From Actinomadura sp. KC345 (GTDB lineage Bacteria > Actinomycetota > Actinomycetes > Streptosporangiales > Streptosporangiaceae), in assembly GCF_004348515.1 (NCBI RefSeq), contig NZ_SMKH01000001.1, positions 38,298 to 102,297 on the forward strand: a DNA stretch of 64,000 nucleotides, written 5' to 3'. Below are positions 37,384 through 46,000 of this stretch, one piece after another (position 1 is the first letter of the stretch; each line of letters begins with the position of its first letter). The notes below the pieces were generated by a model that did not search any database, was not told the DNA's origin, and saw nothing but the letters and a program-made list of their open reading frames with translations. Position numbers and translations under genes: made by a program.

Positions 37384-38561
37384 GGCCGCTCGTGCGCGGG
37401 GTGCCGCGGACGGTACGGATGCGCCTCACGCTGCTGTACGGGACGTTGTTCACCGTCTCCGGCGCGGCCCTGCTGGGGATCACGTTCCTGCTCCTCCAGC
37501 GGAACGCGGTCTTCAAGGTGAGGGTGCCGTGCTTCGACATGAAGGCGGCGGAGTGCGCGTACCGGCTGCCCGGCACGTCCCCCACGACCGCCGATTCGGT
37601 GAACGCATGGAGGGAGCGGCAGCAGCAGACGCAGGCGCAGGAGTTCCTCACCCAGGCCGGGATCGCCTTGGCGATCATGCTGGTGGTCTCCCTGGCGCTC
37701 GGCTGGTTCGTCGCGGGGCGGGTGCTGCGTCCGCTGCGCACGATGACGACCACCGTCCAGCAAATCTCGGCGCGCAACGTCAACGAGCGGCTGGCCTTCA
37801 CCGGCCCCCGCGACGAGCTCACGGACCTCGCCGGCACCGTGGACGGCCTGCTCGGGCGCCTGGAGGCCGCGCTCGACGCGCAGAAGCGCTTCGTCGCCAA
37901 CGCCGCGCACGAACTCCGCACCCCGCTCACGCTCGAACGCGCGCTGCTGGAGGAGACGCTCACCGACCGTCGGCCGACCCTGGAAGCGTTCCGTGCGACG
38001 TTCGAGCGGATCCTGACGATCAGCGACCAGCAGGGACGGCTGCTGGAGTCCCTGCTCACGCTGGCGATCAGCGAGCGGGGACTGGACGGCCGCGTCTCGG
38101 TGGATCTCGCCGCGATCACCGAAGGGGTGCTGGCGGCCCGGCCGGGGGCGTCCGCCGACGGGCCGCGCCTGTACCCGCGGATCGAACCAGCCGCGACCGA
38201 CGGCGATCCCGCACTGCTGGAGCGCCTCGTGGCCAACCTCGTCGACAACGCCACGCGGTACAACGTGCCCGGAGGGAGCATCGACGTGGCGACCGGGTCG
38301 CGGGACGGGCAGGCCGTGCTCAGCGTGGGCAACACCGGGCCGGTCGTCCCGCCCGAGCAGGTGGCCCGGCTGCTCGAACCGTTCCAGCGGCTGGACCGTT
38401 CCGCGCGCGGCGACGGGCACCACGGACTCGGCCTGTCCATAGCGCACGCGATCGTGCTCGCCCACGGCGGAACCCTGACCGCCCTCCCGCGCCCGGACGG
38501 CGGCCTCACCGTCCAGGCCTCGTTTCCCGCGCGCCGGGGCGGGGCCGCCTCCGGCTCCTGA
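37380..38561 (+). CDS. Membrane histidine kinase with short sensor loop
   Basis: A 393-residue sensor kinase. Two membrane helices (about 15-39 and 92-113) flank a short extracytoplasmic loop of about 50 residues that contains C51 and C59 (CFDMKAAEC), a possible disulfide or metal site. HAMP follows, then the H-box AAHELRTPLT with H177, the N-box LVANLVDNATRY, and the G-box HHGLGLSIAHAIV. It should phosphorylate the preceding regulator in response to an envelope signal, perhaps redox or an antibiotic. The stimulus is inference. Confidence 0.92.
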   Translation: MRPLVRGVPRTVRMRLTLLYGTLFTVSGAALLGITFLLLQRNAVFKVRVPCFDMKAAECAYRLPGTSPTTADSVNAWRERQQQTQAQEFLTQAGIALAIMLVVSLALGWFVAGRVLRPLRTMTTTVQQISARNVNERLAFTGPRDELTDLAGTVDGLLGRLEAALDAQKRFVANAAHELRTPLTLERALLEETLTDRRPTLEAFRATFERILTISDQQGRLLESLLTLAISERGLDGRVSVDLAAITEGVLAARPGASADGPRLYPRIEPAATDGDPALLERLVANLVDNATRYNVPGGSIDVATGSRDGQAVLSVGNTGPVVPPEQVARLLEPFQRLDRSARGDGHHGLGLSIAHAIVLAHGGTLTALPRPDGGLTVQASFPARRGGAASGS

Positions 38562-38574
38562 GCTGGTCCGCGGG

Positions 38575-38604
38575 TTGACATCCGGGAGAGCGAGATCGTA
38601 CGGT
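38575..38604 (+). promoter_or_regulatory. Promoter in front of the second cobalamin riboswitch
   Basis: A perfect -35 TTGACA (38575-38580) and a -10-like TACGGT (38599-38604) are 18 bp apart and end where the cobalamin leader begins. Confidence 0.6.
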
Positions 38605-38712
38605 TCGCCTGATTTCACGGTTGACCGAGGGAAATCCGGTGAGATGCCGGTGCGGACGCGCCACTGTATCCGGGACGACGATCCCGGGAGCCAGGTCACT
38701 CGGGCAGCCGCG
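38605..38712 (+). ncRNA. Cobalamin riboswitch (cbtBA relic and chlID-cobO-cobB operon)
   Basis: Conserved aptamer strings are present: GAGGGAAATCCGGTGAGATG, GGACGCGCCACTGTATCC, and GGAGCCAGGTCACTCGGGCA. The leader is shorter than the other two in this window. The downstream platform ends with a strong ribosome site, TGGAGG, before a GTG at 38754. High cobalamin should shut down the following genes. The boundaries given are approximate. Confidence 0.88.
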
Positions 38713-38753
38713 ACCTCATGTCCGGGACGCGCTAGATCCCCTGTGGAGGCACC

Positions 38754-38902
38754 GTGAGCACGCCGTCGACTCCAGGCGACATCCCCCTTCCCCGTTTCGT
38801 TCCATGGCTGCTCACGGTCCCCGTGCCGCCGCCGGGCGGCTCGACCGCCCGCACGAGCTGACGCACGACTGACGGCACCTCCTCGGCGTGCCCTGCCACC
38901 AC
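38754..38902 (+). pseudogene. cbtB: Decayed cbtB (cobalt transporter small subunit)
   Basis: The GTG at 38754 has an excellent ribosome site and starts MSTPSTPGDIPLPRFVPWLL, like the beginning of CbtB proteins. The frame stops at 38861 after 35 residues. In another frame 38852-38902 reads HELTHD-stop-RHLLGVPCHH, which matches the conserved C-terminus of CbtB (a HEFxHDGRHLLGFPCH-like pattern from memory), with TGA in place of a Gly codon. The membrane helix between these pieces is deleted and shifted. CbtB is the small subunit of a predicted cobalt transporter commonly found behind cobalamin riboswitches. This reading explains the otherwise empty 38754-39001 gap. Confidence 0.6.
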
Positions 38903-38908
38903 GCTTCC

Positions 38909-38995
38909 GTCATACGAACGCTCCTGGCCAGGGGCCTCTTCTCGGCCTGCCACCGGGCTCGTCCGCGGGCGCGTTCGCCACGTCAACCGGAAGGT
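38909..38995 (+). pseudogene. cbtA: Remnant of the cbtA N-terminus
   Basis: In the frame following the CbtB-like C-terminus, the DNA reads VIRTLLARGLFSAC, resembling the first helix of CbtA (which typically begins with an x-RTLLxRGLLAG pattern). GGCGCGTTCGCC then ACGTCAAC could encode the GAFAHVN-like end of that helix after one lost base. There is no start codon (GTC ATA) and nothing of the remaining ~200 residues is present; the chelatase gene begins at once. The assignment depends on the CbtB relic next to it. Confidence 0.45.
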
Positions 38996-39001
38996 TTCTG
39001 A

Positions 39002-41035
39002 TTGAACTCCGCCTATCCGTTCAGCGCCGTCGTCGGCATGGACGATCTGAAGCTGGCGCTGCTGCTGAACGCCGTCTCGCCCCGCGTCGGCGGGGTGCTG
39101 GTGCGCGGTGAGAAGGGCACCGCGAAGTCGACGATCGTCCGCGCGCTGGCCGCGCAGCTGCCCGCGGTGGACGTCGTGGCGGCCTGCCGGTTCGCGTGCG
39201 ACCCGGCCGCGCCCGACGCGTCCTGCCCGGACGGTCCGCACGATCCTGGCGGACCGTCCGGGCGGCGGCCGGCGGCTCTGGTGGAGCTGCCGGTCGGCGC
39301 GTCCGAGGACCGGCTCGCGGGGTCGCTGGACGTCGAGCGGGCGCTGACCGAGGGGGTCAAGGCGTTCGAGCCGGGCCTGCTGGCCGCCGCGCACCGCGGC
39401 GTCCTGTACGTCGACGAGGTGAACCTCCTGCACGACCACCTCGTGGACCTGCTGCTGGACGCCGCCGCGCTCGGCACCTGCTACGTCGAGCGGGAGTCGC
39501 TGTCGGTCCGGCACGCGGCGCGGTTCCTGCTCGTCGGGACGATGAACCCCGAGGAGGGCGAGCTGCGCCCGCAGCTCCTCGACCGGTTCGGGCTGACGGT
39601 CGAGGTGCAGGCCACGCGCGAGCCGAAGGAGCGGGCGGAGGTCGTCCGGCGGCGGCTGGCGTTCGAGGCGGATCCCGATGCGTTCGCCGCGCGGTGGGCC
39701 GACGCCGAGGCCGGTCTCGCCGGCGACATCCGCCTCGCCCGGGAGCGGCTGGAGGCGGTGCGGCTGCCCGACGAGCGGCTGGAGCAGATCGCGGCGGTGT
39801 GCGCCGGTTTCGAGGTGGACGGCCTGCGCGCCGACCTGGTCACGGCGAACGCGGCCCTGGCGCACGCGGCCTGGCGGGGGCGGGACGAGGTGACGGCCGA
39901 GGACGTCCGTGCCGCCGCCCGCCTGTCGCTGCCCCATCGCCGCCGCCGGGACCCGTTCGACGCGCCGGGGCTGGACGAGTCGCTGCTCGACGAGCTTCTG
40001 GAAGGCGACTCCCCCGGCGACGGCCCCGACGGCACCCCGCCCGGCGGCGCACCGCCGGACGGCGCACCGCCGGACGGCGGGGACGGGCCGCCGCCTTCCG
40101 GCGGGTCGGACGAGCGGGGTGACCACTCCGGTGCGCCGCCCACGGACCCGCCCACCGGGCGGAACGAGGCGGAACCGGGGTCCGGGAGCGCGGACGGGCC
40201 CGGGAACGCGGACGGCGGGACGGTCGCGGCGGCGGCCGCGGCGCACGCGGTGCCGCTGCTGGAGGTCCCGGGCGTCGGGGACGGCGCGGCGGGACGCAGG
40301 TCGCGGGCGCGGACGACGCGGGGCAAGGTCACCGGAGCGCGCCGTCCGGCCGGGCGGCTCCGCGATCCGCACCTGACGGCGACCCTGCTGGCCGCGGCCC
40401 CGCGGCAGCGGGCGCGCGACCGTACCGGCCCGGGTCTGGTGCTGCGGCCGGACGATCTGCGCGAGGCGGTCCGCGAGGGACGCGAGGGCAACCTGGTGCT
40501 GTTCGTCGTGGACGCCAGCGGCTCGATGGCCGCGCGCCGCCGCATGACCACGGTGAAGACGGCCGTGCTGAGCCTCCTCCTGGACGCCTACCAGCGCCGC
40601 GACAAGATCGGGCTGATCACGTTCCGCGGGCGGGACGCCGACCTGGTGCTGCCGCCGACGTCGTCGGTGGAGGCCGGGGCGGCGCGGCTGCGGGCGCTGC
40701 CGACCGGTGGCCGCACCCCGCTGGCCGCGGGGCTGGTCCGGGCCGCCGAGGTGCTGCGCGCGGAGCGGCTGCGCGACCCGGCGCGGCGCCCGCTGCTCGT
40801 GGTCGTCACGGACGGCCGCGCCACCGCCGGAGGCGATGCCGAGCGGGCCGCCGGCCTGCTCACCGGCACCGCCGGAATCGTCGTGGACTGCGAGGACGGC
40901 CCGGTCCGGCTCGGCCTGGCGGGGCGGCTCGCCGGGCGCCTCGGCGCCCGGCTCGTCCCGCTCGGCGATCTCGACGGGATCGTCCGGCGGCACCGCGACC
41001 TCGACCGCGCGCACGACCGCAGAAAGGCGGCCTGA
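39002..41035 (+). CDS. ChlI/ChlD-type fused cobaltochelatase subunit (AAA + vWA)
   Basis: A 677-residue protein joining an AAA+ ATPase half with a vWA half, which together with CobN inserts cobalt into hydrogenobyrinic acid a,c-diamide. The AAA part shows Walker A GEKGTAKST (36-44), Walker B VLYVDEVNLLHD, and LVGTMNPEEGELRPQLLDRFG. Residues about 330-440 are a Pro/Gly/Asp linker. The vWA part has the intact metal motif FVVDASGSMAAR. The start appears to be TTG at 39002, with GGAAGG seven bases upstream. No riboswitch of its own: it lies behind the cobalamin leader at 38605 once the cbtBA relics are ignored. cobO follows after one base. Confidence 0.88.
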   Translation: MNSAYPFSAVVGMDDLKLALLLNAVSPRVGGVLVRGEKGTAKSTIVRALAAQLPAVDVVAACRFACDPAAPDASCPDGPHDPGGPSGRRPAALVELPVGASEDRLAGSLDVERALTEGVKAFEPGLLAAAHRGVLYVDEVNLLHDHLVDLLLDAAALGTCYVERESLSVRHAARFLLVGTMNPEEGELRPQLLDRFGLTVEVQATREPKERAEVVRRRLAFEADPDAFAARWADAEAGLAGDIRLARERLEAVRLPDERLEQIAAVCAGFEVDGLRADLVTANAALAHAAWRGRDEVTAEDVRAAARLSLPHRRRRDPFDAPGLDESLLDELLEGDSPGDGPDGTPPGGAPPDGAPPDGGDGPPPSGGSDERGDHSGAPPTDPPTGRNEAEPGSGSADGPGNADGGTVAAAAAAHAVPLLEVPGVGDGAAGRRSRARTTRGKVTGARRPAGRLRDPHLTATLLAAAPRQRARDRTGPGLVLRPDDLREAVREGREGNLVLFVVDASGSMAARRRMTTVKTAVLSLLLDAYQRRDKIGLITFRGRDADLVLPPTSSVEAGAARLRALPTGGRTPLAAGLVRAAEVLRAERLRDPARRPLLVVVTDGRATAGGDAERAAGLLTGTAGIVVDCEDGPVRLGLAGRLAGRLGARLVPLGDLDGIVRRHRDLDRAHDRRKAA

Positions 41036-41036
41036 C

Positions 41037-41639
41037 ATGCCGCAGGGCAAGCCCGCGTCCGTTCCCGACGACGGCCTGACCACCAGGCAGCGCCGCAACC
41101 GGCCGCTGCTGATCGTCCACACCGGCCCCGGCAAGGGCAAGTCGACCGCCGCGTTCGGGATGGCGCTGCGGGCGTGGAACCAGGGCTGGCCGATCGGGGT
41201 GTTCCAGTTCGTGAAGTCGGCGAAGTGGCGCATCGGCGAGGAGCGGGCGCTGCGGGTGCTGGGCGAGAGCGGCGAGGGCGGGCCCGTCGCCTGGCACAAG
41301 ATGGGTGAGGGCTGGTCGTGGATCCAGCGGCCGGGCACCGAGGACGACCACGCGGCGGACGCGCGGGAGGGCTGGGCGCAGATCAAGCGCGACCTGGCCG
41401 CCGGGACGCACCGCTTCTACGTCCTGGACGAGTTCACCTACCCGCTCAAGTGGGGCTGGCTGGATCTGGACGACGTCGTCGACGCCCTCACCGGCCGTCC
41501 CGGTGACCAGCACGTCGTCATCACCGGCCGGGACGCGCCCGACCGGCTCGTCGAGGCCGCCGACCTGGTGACCGAGATGGGGAAGGTCCGCCACCCGATG
41601 GACGCGGGGCAGAAGGGCCAGCGGGGCATCGAGTGGTGA
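41037..41639 (+). CDS. cobO: Cob(I)yrinic acid a,c-diamide adenosyltransferase
   Basis: A 200-residue CobA/CobO-type corrinoid adenosyltransferase, which attaches the 5'-deoxyadenosyl group from ATP to reduced cobalt corrinoids in the cytosol. The modified P-loop HTGPGKGKSTAAFG, the FVKSAKWRIGEE segment, YVLDEFTYPLKWGWLD, and the C-terminal KVRHPMDAGQKGQRGIEW are all family hallmarks. It lies between the chelatase and cobB genes with overlaps on the cobB side, in the order of late pathway steps. Confidence 0.95.
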   Translation: MPQGKPASVPDDGLTTRQRRNRPLLIVHTGPGKGKSTAAFGMALRAWNQGWPIGVFQFVKSAKWRIGEERALRVLGESGEGGPVAWHKMGEGWSWIQRPGTEDDHAADAREGWAQIKRDLAAGTHRFYVLDEFTYPLKWGWLDLDDVVDALTGRPGDQHVVITGRDAPDRLVEAADLVTEMGKVRHPMDAGQKGQRGIEW

Positions 41640-43027
41640 CGCCCCGGCCGGTCCCCCGGCTGGTGATCGCGGCGCCGTCGTCCGGGAGCGGGAAGACGAC
41701 GGTCGCGACCGGCCTGATCGCGGCCTTGCGGTCGCGGGGCCTGAAGGTGTCCCCGCACAAGGCCGGGCCCGACTACATCGACCCCGGCTACCACGCGCTC
41801 GCGGCGGGACGGCCGGGCCGCAACCTCGATCCGTGGCTCGTCGGGGAGGAGAAAGTCGCGCCGCTGTTCCGGCACGGTGCGGCGGGCTGCGACGTGGCCG
41901 TGGTCGAGGGGGTGATGGGGCTCTTCGACGGGCGGGGCGACACGGGCTTCGCCTCCACGGCGCATGTCGCGGACCTGCTCGCGGCCCCGGTCGTGCTGGT
42001 CGTGGACGCGGCGCGGCAGAGCCGGTCGGTGGCGGCGCTCGTGCACGGGTTCGCGACGTTCGAGCCGGGGGTGCGGCTCGGCGGCGTCGTCCTCAACCGG
42101 GTCGGCTCGGACCGGCACGAGGAGCTGTGCCGGAGCGCGCTGGAGTCGGCGGGCGTGCCGGTGCTGGGGGCGGTCCGCCGCGACGACTCCGTGGTGAATC
42201 CGTCCCGGCACCTGGGGCTGGTCCCGGCGGCGGAGCGCGGCCCGGACGCCGTGCGGGCGGTGGAGCGGCTCGGCGAGCTGGTCGCGCGGTCGTGCGACCT
42301 GGACGCGCTGCTGCGGCTCGCGGCCACCGCTCCCCCGCTGCCGGGCCCGGTGTGGGACCCGGCCGATCACGTCGTGCCGGTGGACGGTCGCCCGGTCGTC
42401 GCCGTGGCGGGCGGGCCCGCCTTCACCTTCTCCTATGCGGAGCACGTGGAGCTGCTGCGCGCCGCGGGAGCCGACGTGGCGGTGTTCGATCCGCTCCGGG
42501 ACGAGGCCCTGCCGGACGGGACGGCCGCGCTCGTCATCGGCGGCGGGTTCCCGGAGGCGCACGCCGCCGAGCTGGCCGCCAACGCGCCGATGCGCGACGC
42601 CGTGGCCGCGTTCGCCGGGCCGGTCGCCGCCGAATGCGCCGGGCTCCTCTACCTGTGCGAGGAACTCGACGGGCGGCGGATGTGCGGGCTCGTTCCGGGG
42701 GCGGCCCGCATGACGTCCCGGCTGACGCTCGGCTACCGGGAGGCGGTCGCCGTCGCGTCCTCGCTGCTCACCCGCCCCGGGGAACGGTTCCACGGCCACG
42801 AGTTCCACCGCACCGCCGTGACCCGGGGGGCGTTTCCTTGTGGGGGGACGCCCCCCCACACCCCCCGGAACTGCCCTGTGGAGCCGCTGTTCCGGTGGCG
42901 GGACGGCGCGGACGGGTTCGGCGACGACCGGATCACCGCGTCCTACCTGCACCTGCACTGGGCCGGGCATCCGGAGGCGGCTCAGCGGCTGGTGTCGTCC
43001 TCCAGGTCGCCCTCCGCCTTGAGGTAG
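41636..43027 (+). CDS. cobB: Cobyrinate / hydrogenobyrinate a,c-diamide synthase
   Basis: A 463-residue amidotransferase using glutamine and ATP to amidate the a and c side chains. The N-terminal ATP domain has the P-loop IAAPSSGSGKTTVATGL and GPDYIDPGYH. The C-terminal class I glutaminase-like domain has the nucleophile in AAECAGLLYL and GHEFHRTAV. Between GHEFHRT and the final EPLFRWRDGADGFGDD there is an unusual string CGGTPPHTPRNC encoded by a G/C hairpin element (42840-42859). GTG at 41636 overlaps the cobO stop (GTGA); GTG 41633 is an alternative. The 3' end overlaps cobN on the other strand by 46 bases. Confidence 0.93.
   Translation: MTPRPVPRLVIAAPSSGSGKTTVATGLIAALRSRGLKVSPHKAGPDYIDPGYHALAAGRPGRNLDPWLVGEEKVAPLFRHGAAGCDVAVVEGVMGLFDGRGDTGFASTAHVADLLAAPVVLVVDAARQSRSVAALVHGFATFEPGVRLGGVVLNRVGSDRHEELCRSALESAGVPVLGAVRRDDSVVNPSRHLGLVPAAERGPDAVRAVERLGELVARSCDLDALLRLAATAPPLPGPVWDPADHVVPVDGRPVVAVAGGPAFTFSYAEHVELLRAAGADVAVFDPLRDEALPDGTAALVIGGGFPEAHAAELAANAPMRDAVAAFAGPVAAECAGLLYLCEELDGRRMCGLVPGAARMTSRLTLGYREAVAVASSLLTRPGERFHGHEFHRTAVTRGAFPCGGTPPHTPRNCPVEPLFRWRDGADGFGDDRITASYLHLHWAGHPEAAQRLVSSSRSPSALR
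42840..42859. repeat. G/C hairpin element inside cobB
   Basis: GTGGGGGG and CCCCCCAC can pair around an ACGC loop, followed by ACACCCCCCGG. The element is in frame within cobB and codes a Gly/Thr/Pro/His-rich insert. It resembles the G/C-rich hairpin units scattered between genes in actinobacteria, so it may be an inserted copy. Confidence 0.6.
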
Positions 43028-46000
43028 GCCTCCTGGAGGCCCTGGAGGATCTCCGGGTCGGGGTGCTCCCACATGCCGCGTTCGGCCGCCTCCAGGAGCC
43101 GTTCGGCGATGCCGTGCAGCGCCCACGGGTTCGACTCCTCCATGAACGCGCGGTTCTCCTCGTCCAGGACGTAGGCGGCGGTGAGCCGGTCGTACATCCA
43201 GTCGGCCATGACGCCGGTGGTGGCGTCGTACCCGAACAGGTAGTCGACGGTCGCGGCCAGCTCGAACGCGCCCTTGTAGCCGTGCCGGCGCATCGCGGCG
43301 AGCCACTGCGGGTTGACGACGCGGGCGCGGAAGACGCGCGCGGTCTCCTCCGAGAGGGTGCGGGTGCGGACGGCGTCGGGGCGGGTGCTGTCGCCGACGT
43401 AGGCCTCGGGCGCCCTGCCGGTCAGCGCCCGGACGGTCGCGACCATGCCGCCGTGGTACTGGAAGTAGTCGTCGGAGTCGGCGATGTCGTGCTCGCGGGT
43501 GTCGACGTTCTTGGCGGCCACCGCGATGCGCCGGTAGGCGCTCTCCATGTCGGCGCGGGCGGGGACGCCGTCGAGGTCGCGGCCGTAGGCGTGGCCGCCC
43601 CACACCGCGTACACCTCGGCGAGGTCGGAGTCGTCGCGCCAGGTTCGGCTGTCGATGAGCGGGAGCAGCCCGGCCCCGTAGGCGCCCGGCGCCGACCCGA
43701 ACACGCGCAGGGTGGCGCGCCGCTCGTCGCCGTGCTCGCGCGTGTCGGCACGGACGTGGGCGCGGACGTGGTTGTCGCCGTCGGGCTCGTCGAGTCCCGC
43801 GACCAGCCGGACGGCGTCGTCCAGCATGGCGACGACGTGGGGGAACGCGTCCCGGAAGAAGCCGCTGATGCGCACGGTCACGTCGATGCGCGGACGGCCC
43901 AGCTCCCCGGTGGGGATCGGCTCCAGCGCGGTGACGCGGCGGGACGCCTCGTCCCAGCGGGGGCGGACGCCGAGCAGCGCCAGCACCTCGGCGACGTCGT
44001 CCCCGGCGGTGCGCATCGCGCTCGTGCCCCACACCGACAGGCCCACCGAGCGCGGCCATTCGCCGTGGTCGGCGCGGTAGCGCTCCAGCAGGGAGTCCGC
44101 CATCGCCTGCCCGGTCTCCCAGGCGAGCCGGCTGGGGATGGCGCGCGGGTCCACCGAGTAGAAGTTGCGTCCGGTCGGCAGGACGTTGATGAGGCCGCGC
44201 AGCGGCGACCCGCTCGGGCCCGCCGGGACGTATCCGCCGTCCAGGGCGTGCAGGATGTGGTCGACCTCGTCGGTGGTGCGGGCCAGGCGCGGGACGACCT
44301 CGGTCGCGGCGAACGTCAGGACCCGCGCCACGAGGTCACGGCGTTCCCGGGGAACGTGCTCGGCGGCGATGCGGCCGGCCTCCTCCGCCGCCCATCCCGC
44401 CTCCTCCATGGACTGGACGAGTGCGCGGGCGGTGGCCTCGGCCGCGTCCACCTCGGTGAGCCCGGCGGTGCCGTCCTCGGCGAGGCCGAGCGCCTCCCGC
44501 AGGCCGGGCAGCGTCTCGCGTCCCGACCACATCTGCCGGGCGCGCAGCATCGCCAGCACCAGGCCGACCCTCGTCTCCCCGGTCGGCGCCTCCCCGAGGA
44601 CGTGCAGCCCGTCGCGGATCTGCGCGTCCTTCACCTCGCACAGCCAGCCGTCCACGTGCAGGAGGAAGTCGTCGAACTCGGTGTCGTGGGGGCGGTCGTC
44701 CAGGCCGAGGTCGTGGTCGAGTTTCGCGGCCTGGATCAGCGTCCAGATCTGCGCGCGGATCGCCGGGAGCTTCGCGGGGTCCATCGCGGCGATCGCCGCG
44801 TGCTCGTCGAGGAGCTGCTCCAGGCGGGCGATGTCGCCGTAGGTCTCCGCACGCGCCATGGGCGGGACCATGTGGTCCACGAGGACGGCGTGCGCCCGGC
44901 GCTTGGCCTGCGTGCCCTCGCCGGGGTCGTTGACCAGGAACGGGTAGATCAGCGGCACGTCCGCGAGGGCGGCGTCGGTGCCGCACGACGCCGACATGCC
45001 CGCCGCCTTGCCGGGCAGCCACTCCAGGTTGCCGTGCTTGCCGACGTGGACGATCGCGTGCGCGCCGAACTCGTCCGACAGCCACCGGTAGGCGGCCAGG
45101 TAGTGGTGGCTGGGCGGCAGGTCGGGGTCGTGGTAGATCGCGATGGGGTTCTGGCCGAAGCCGCGCGGCGGCTGCACCATGACGGCGACGTTGCCGGCGC
45201 GGAGGGCGGCGAGCACGATGTCGCCGTCCTGGACGAACAGCTCGCCGGGCGGCGGGCCCCAGTGGCGCTCCATCGCGTCCCGCAGGTCGGCCGGGAGGGT
45301 GCGGTACCAGCGCTCGTAGGACGCGGCGGAGATGCGGACGGGGTTGCCCGCGAGCTGCTCCTCGGTGAGCCAGTCCTCGTCCTGCCCGCCCGCCGCGATC
45401 AGCGCGTGGATGAGCGCGTCGCCGTCCTGCTCGGCCACGCCGGGGAAGGTCTCACCGAGGTCGTAGCCCGCCTCCGCCAGCCGGGACAACAGCCGGACGG
45501 TGCTCGCCGGAGTGTCCAGCCCGACGGCGTTGCCGACCCGGGAGTGCTTGGTCGGATACGCCGACAGCATCACGGCGAGGCGGCGCCCGGAGGGCGGCGT
45601 GCGCCGCAGGCGGCCGTGCCGGACGGCGATCCCCGCGACCCGAGCGGCCCGCTCCGGGTCGGCGGCGTAGAACGTGAGTCCGTCCTCGTCGGTCTCCTTG
45701 AACGAGAACGGGACCGTGATGATCCGCCCGTCGAACTCGGGGATCGCGACCTGCGACGCGGCGTCCAGCGGCGACAGCCCGTCGTCGCTCGCCTCCCAGT
45801 CGGCGCGGGAGGTGGTGAGGCAGAGGCCCTGGAGGATCGGGACGTCCAGCTCGGCGAGGGCGCCGACGTCCCACGCCTCGTCGTCGCCGCCCGCGCCGGC
45901 CGTCGCGGGCCGCGACCCGCCCGCCGCGAGGACGGTCACCACCAGCGCGTCGACCGCGCGGAGCGTGTCGAGCAACCCGGGCTCCGCGGTGCGCAGCGAC

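Noticed and set aside
38979..38990. CACGTCAACCGG as a shared regulatory motif with 46863 and the repeats at 53565
   Set aside because: The copy at 38979 is explained by the cbtA relic and the copy at 46863 is inside the cobG coding region; similarity is short.
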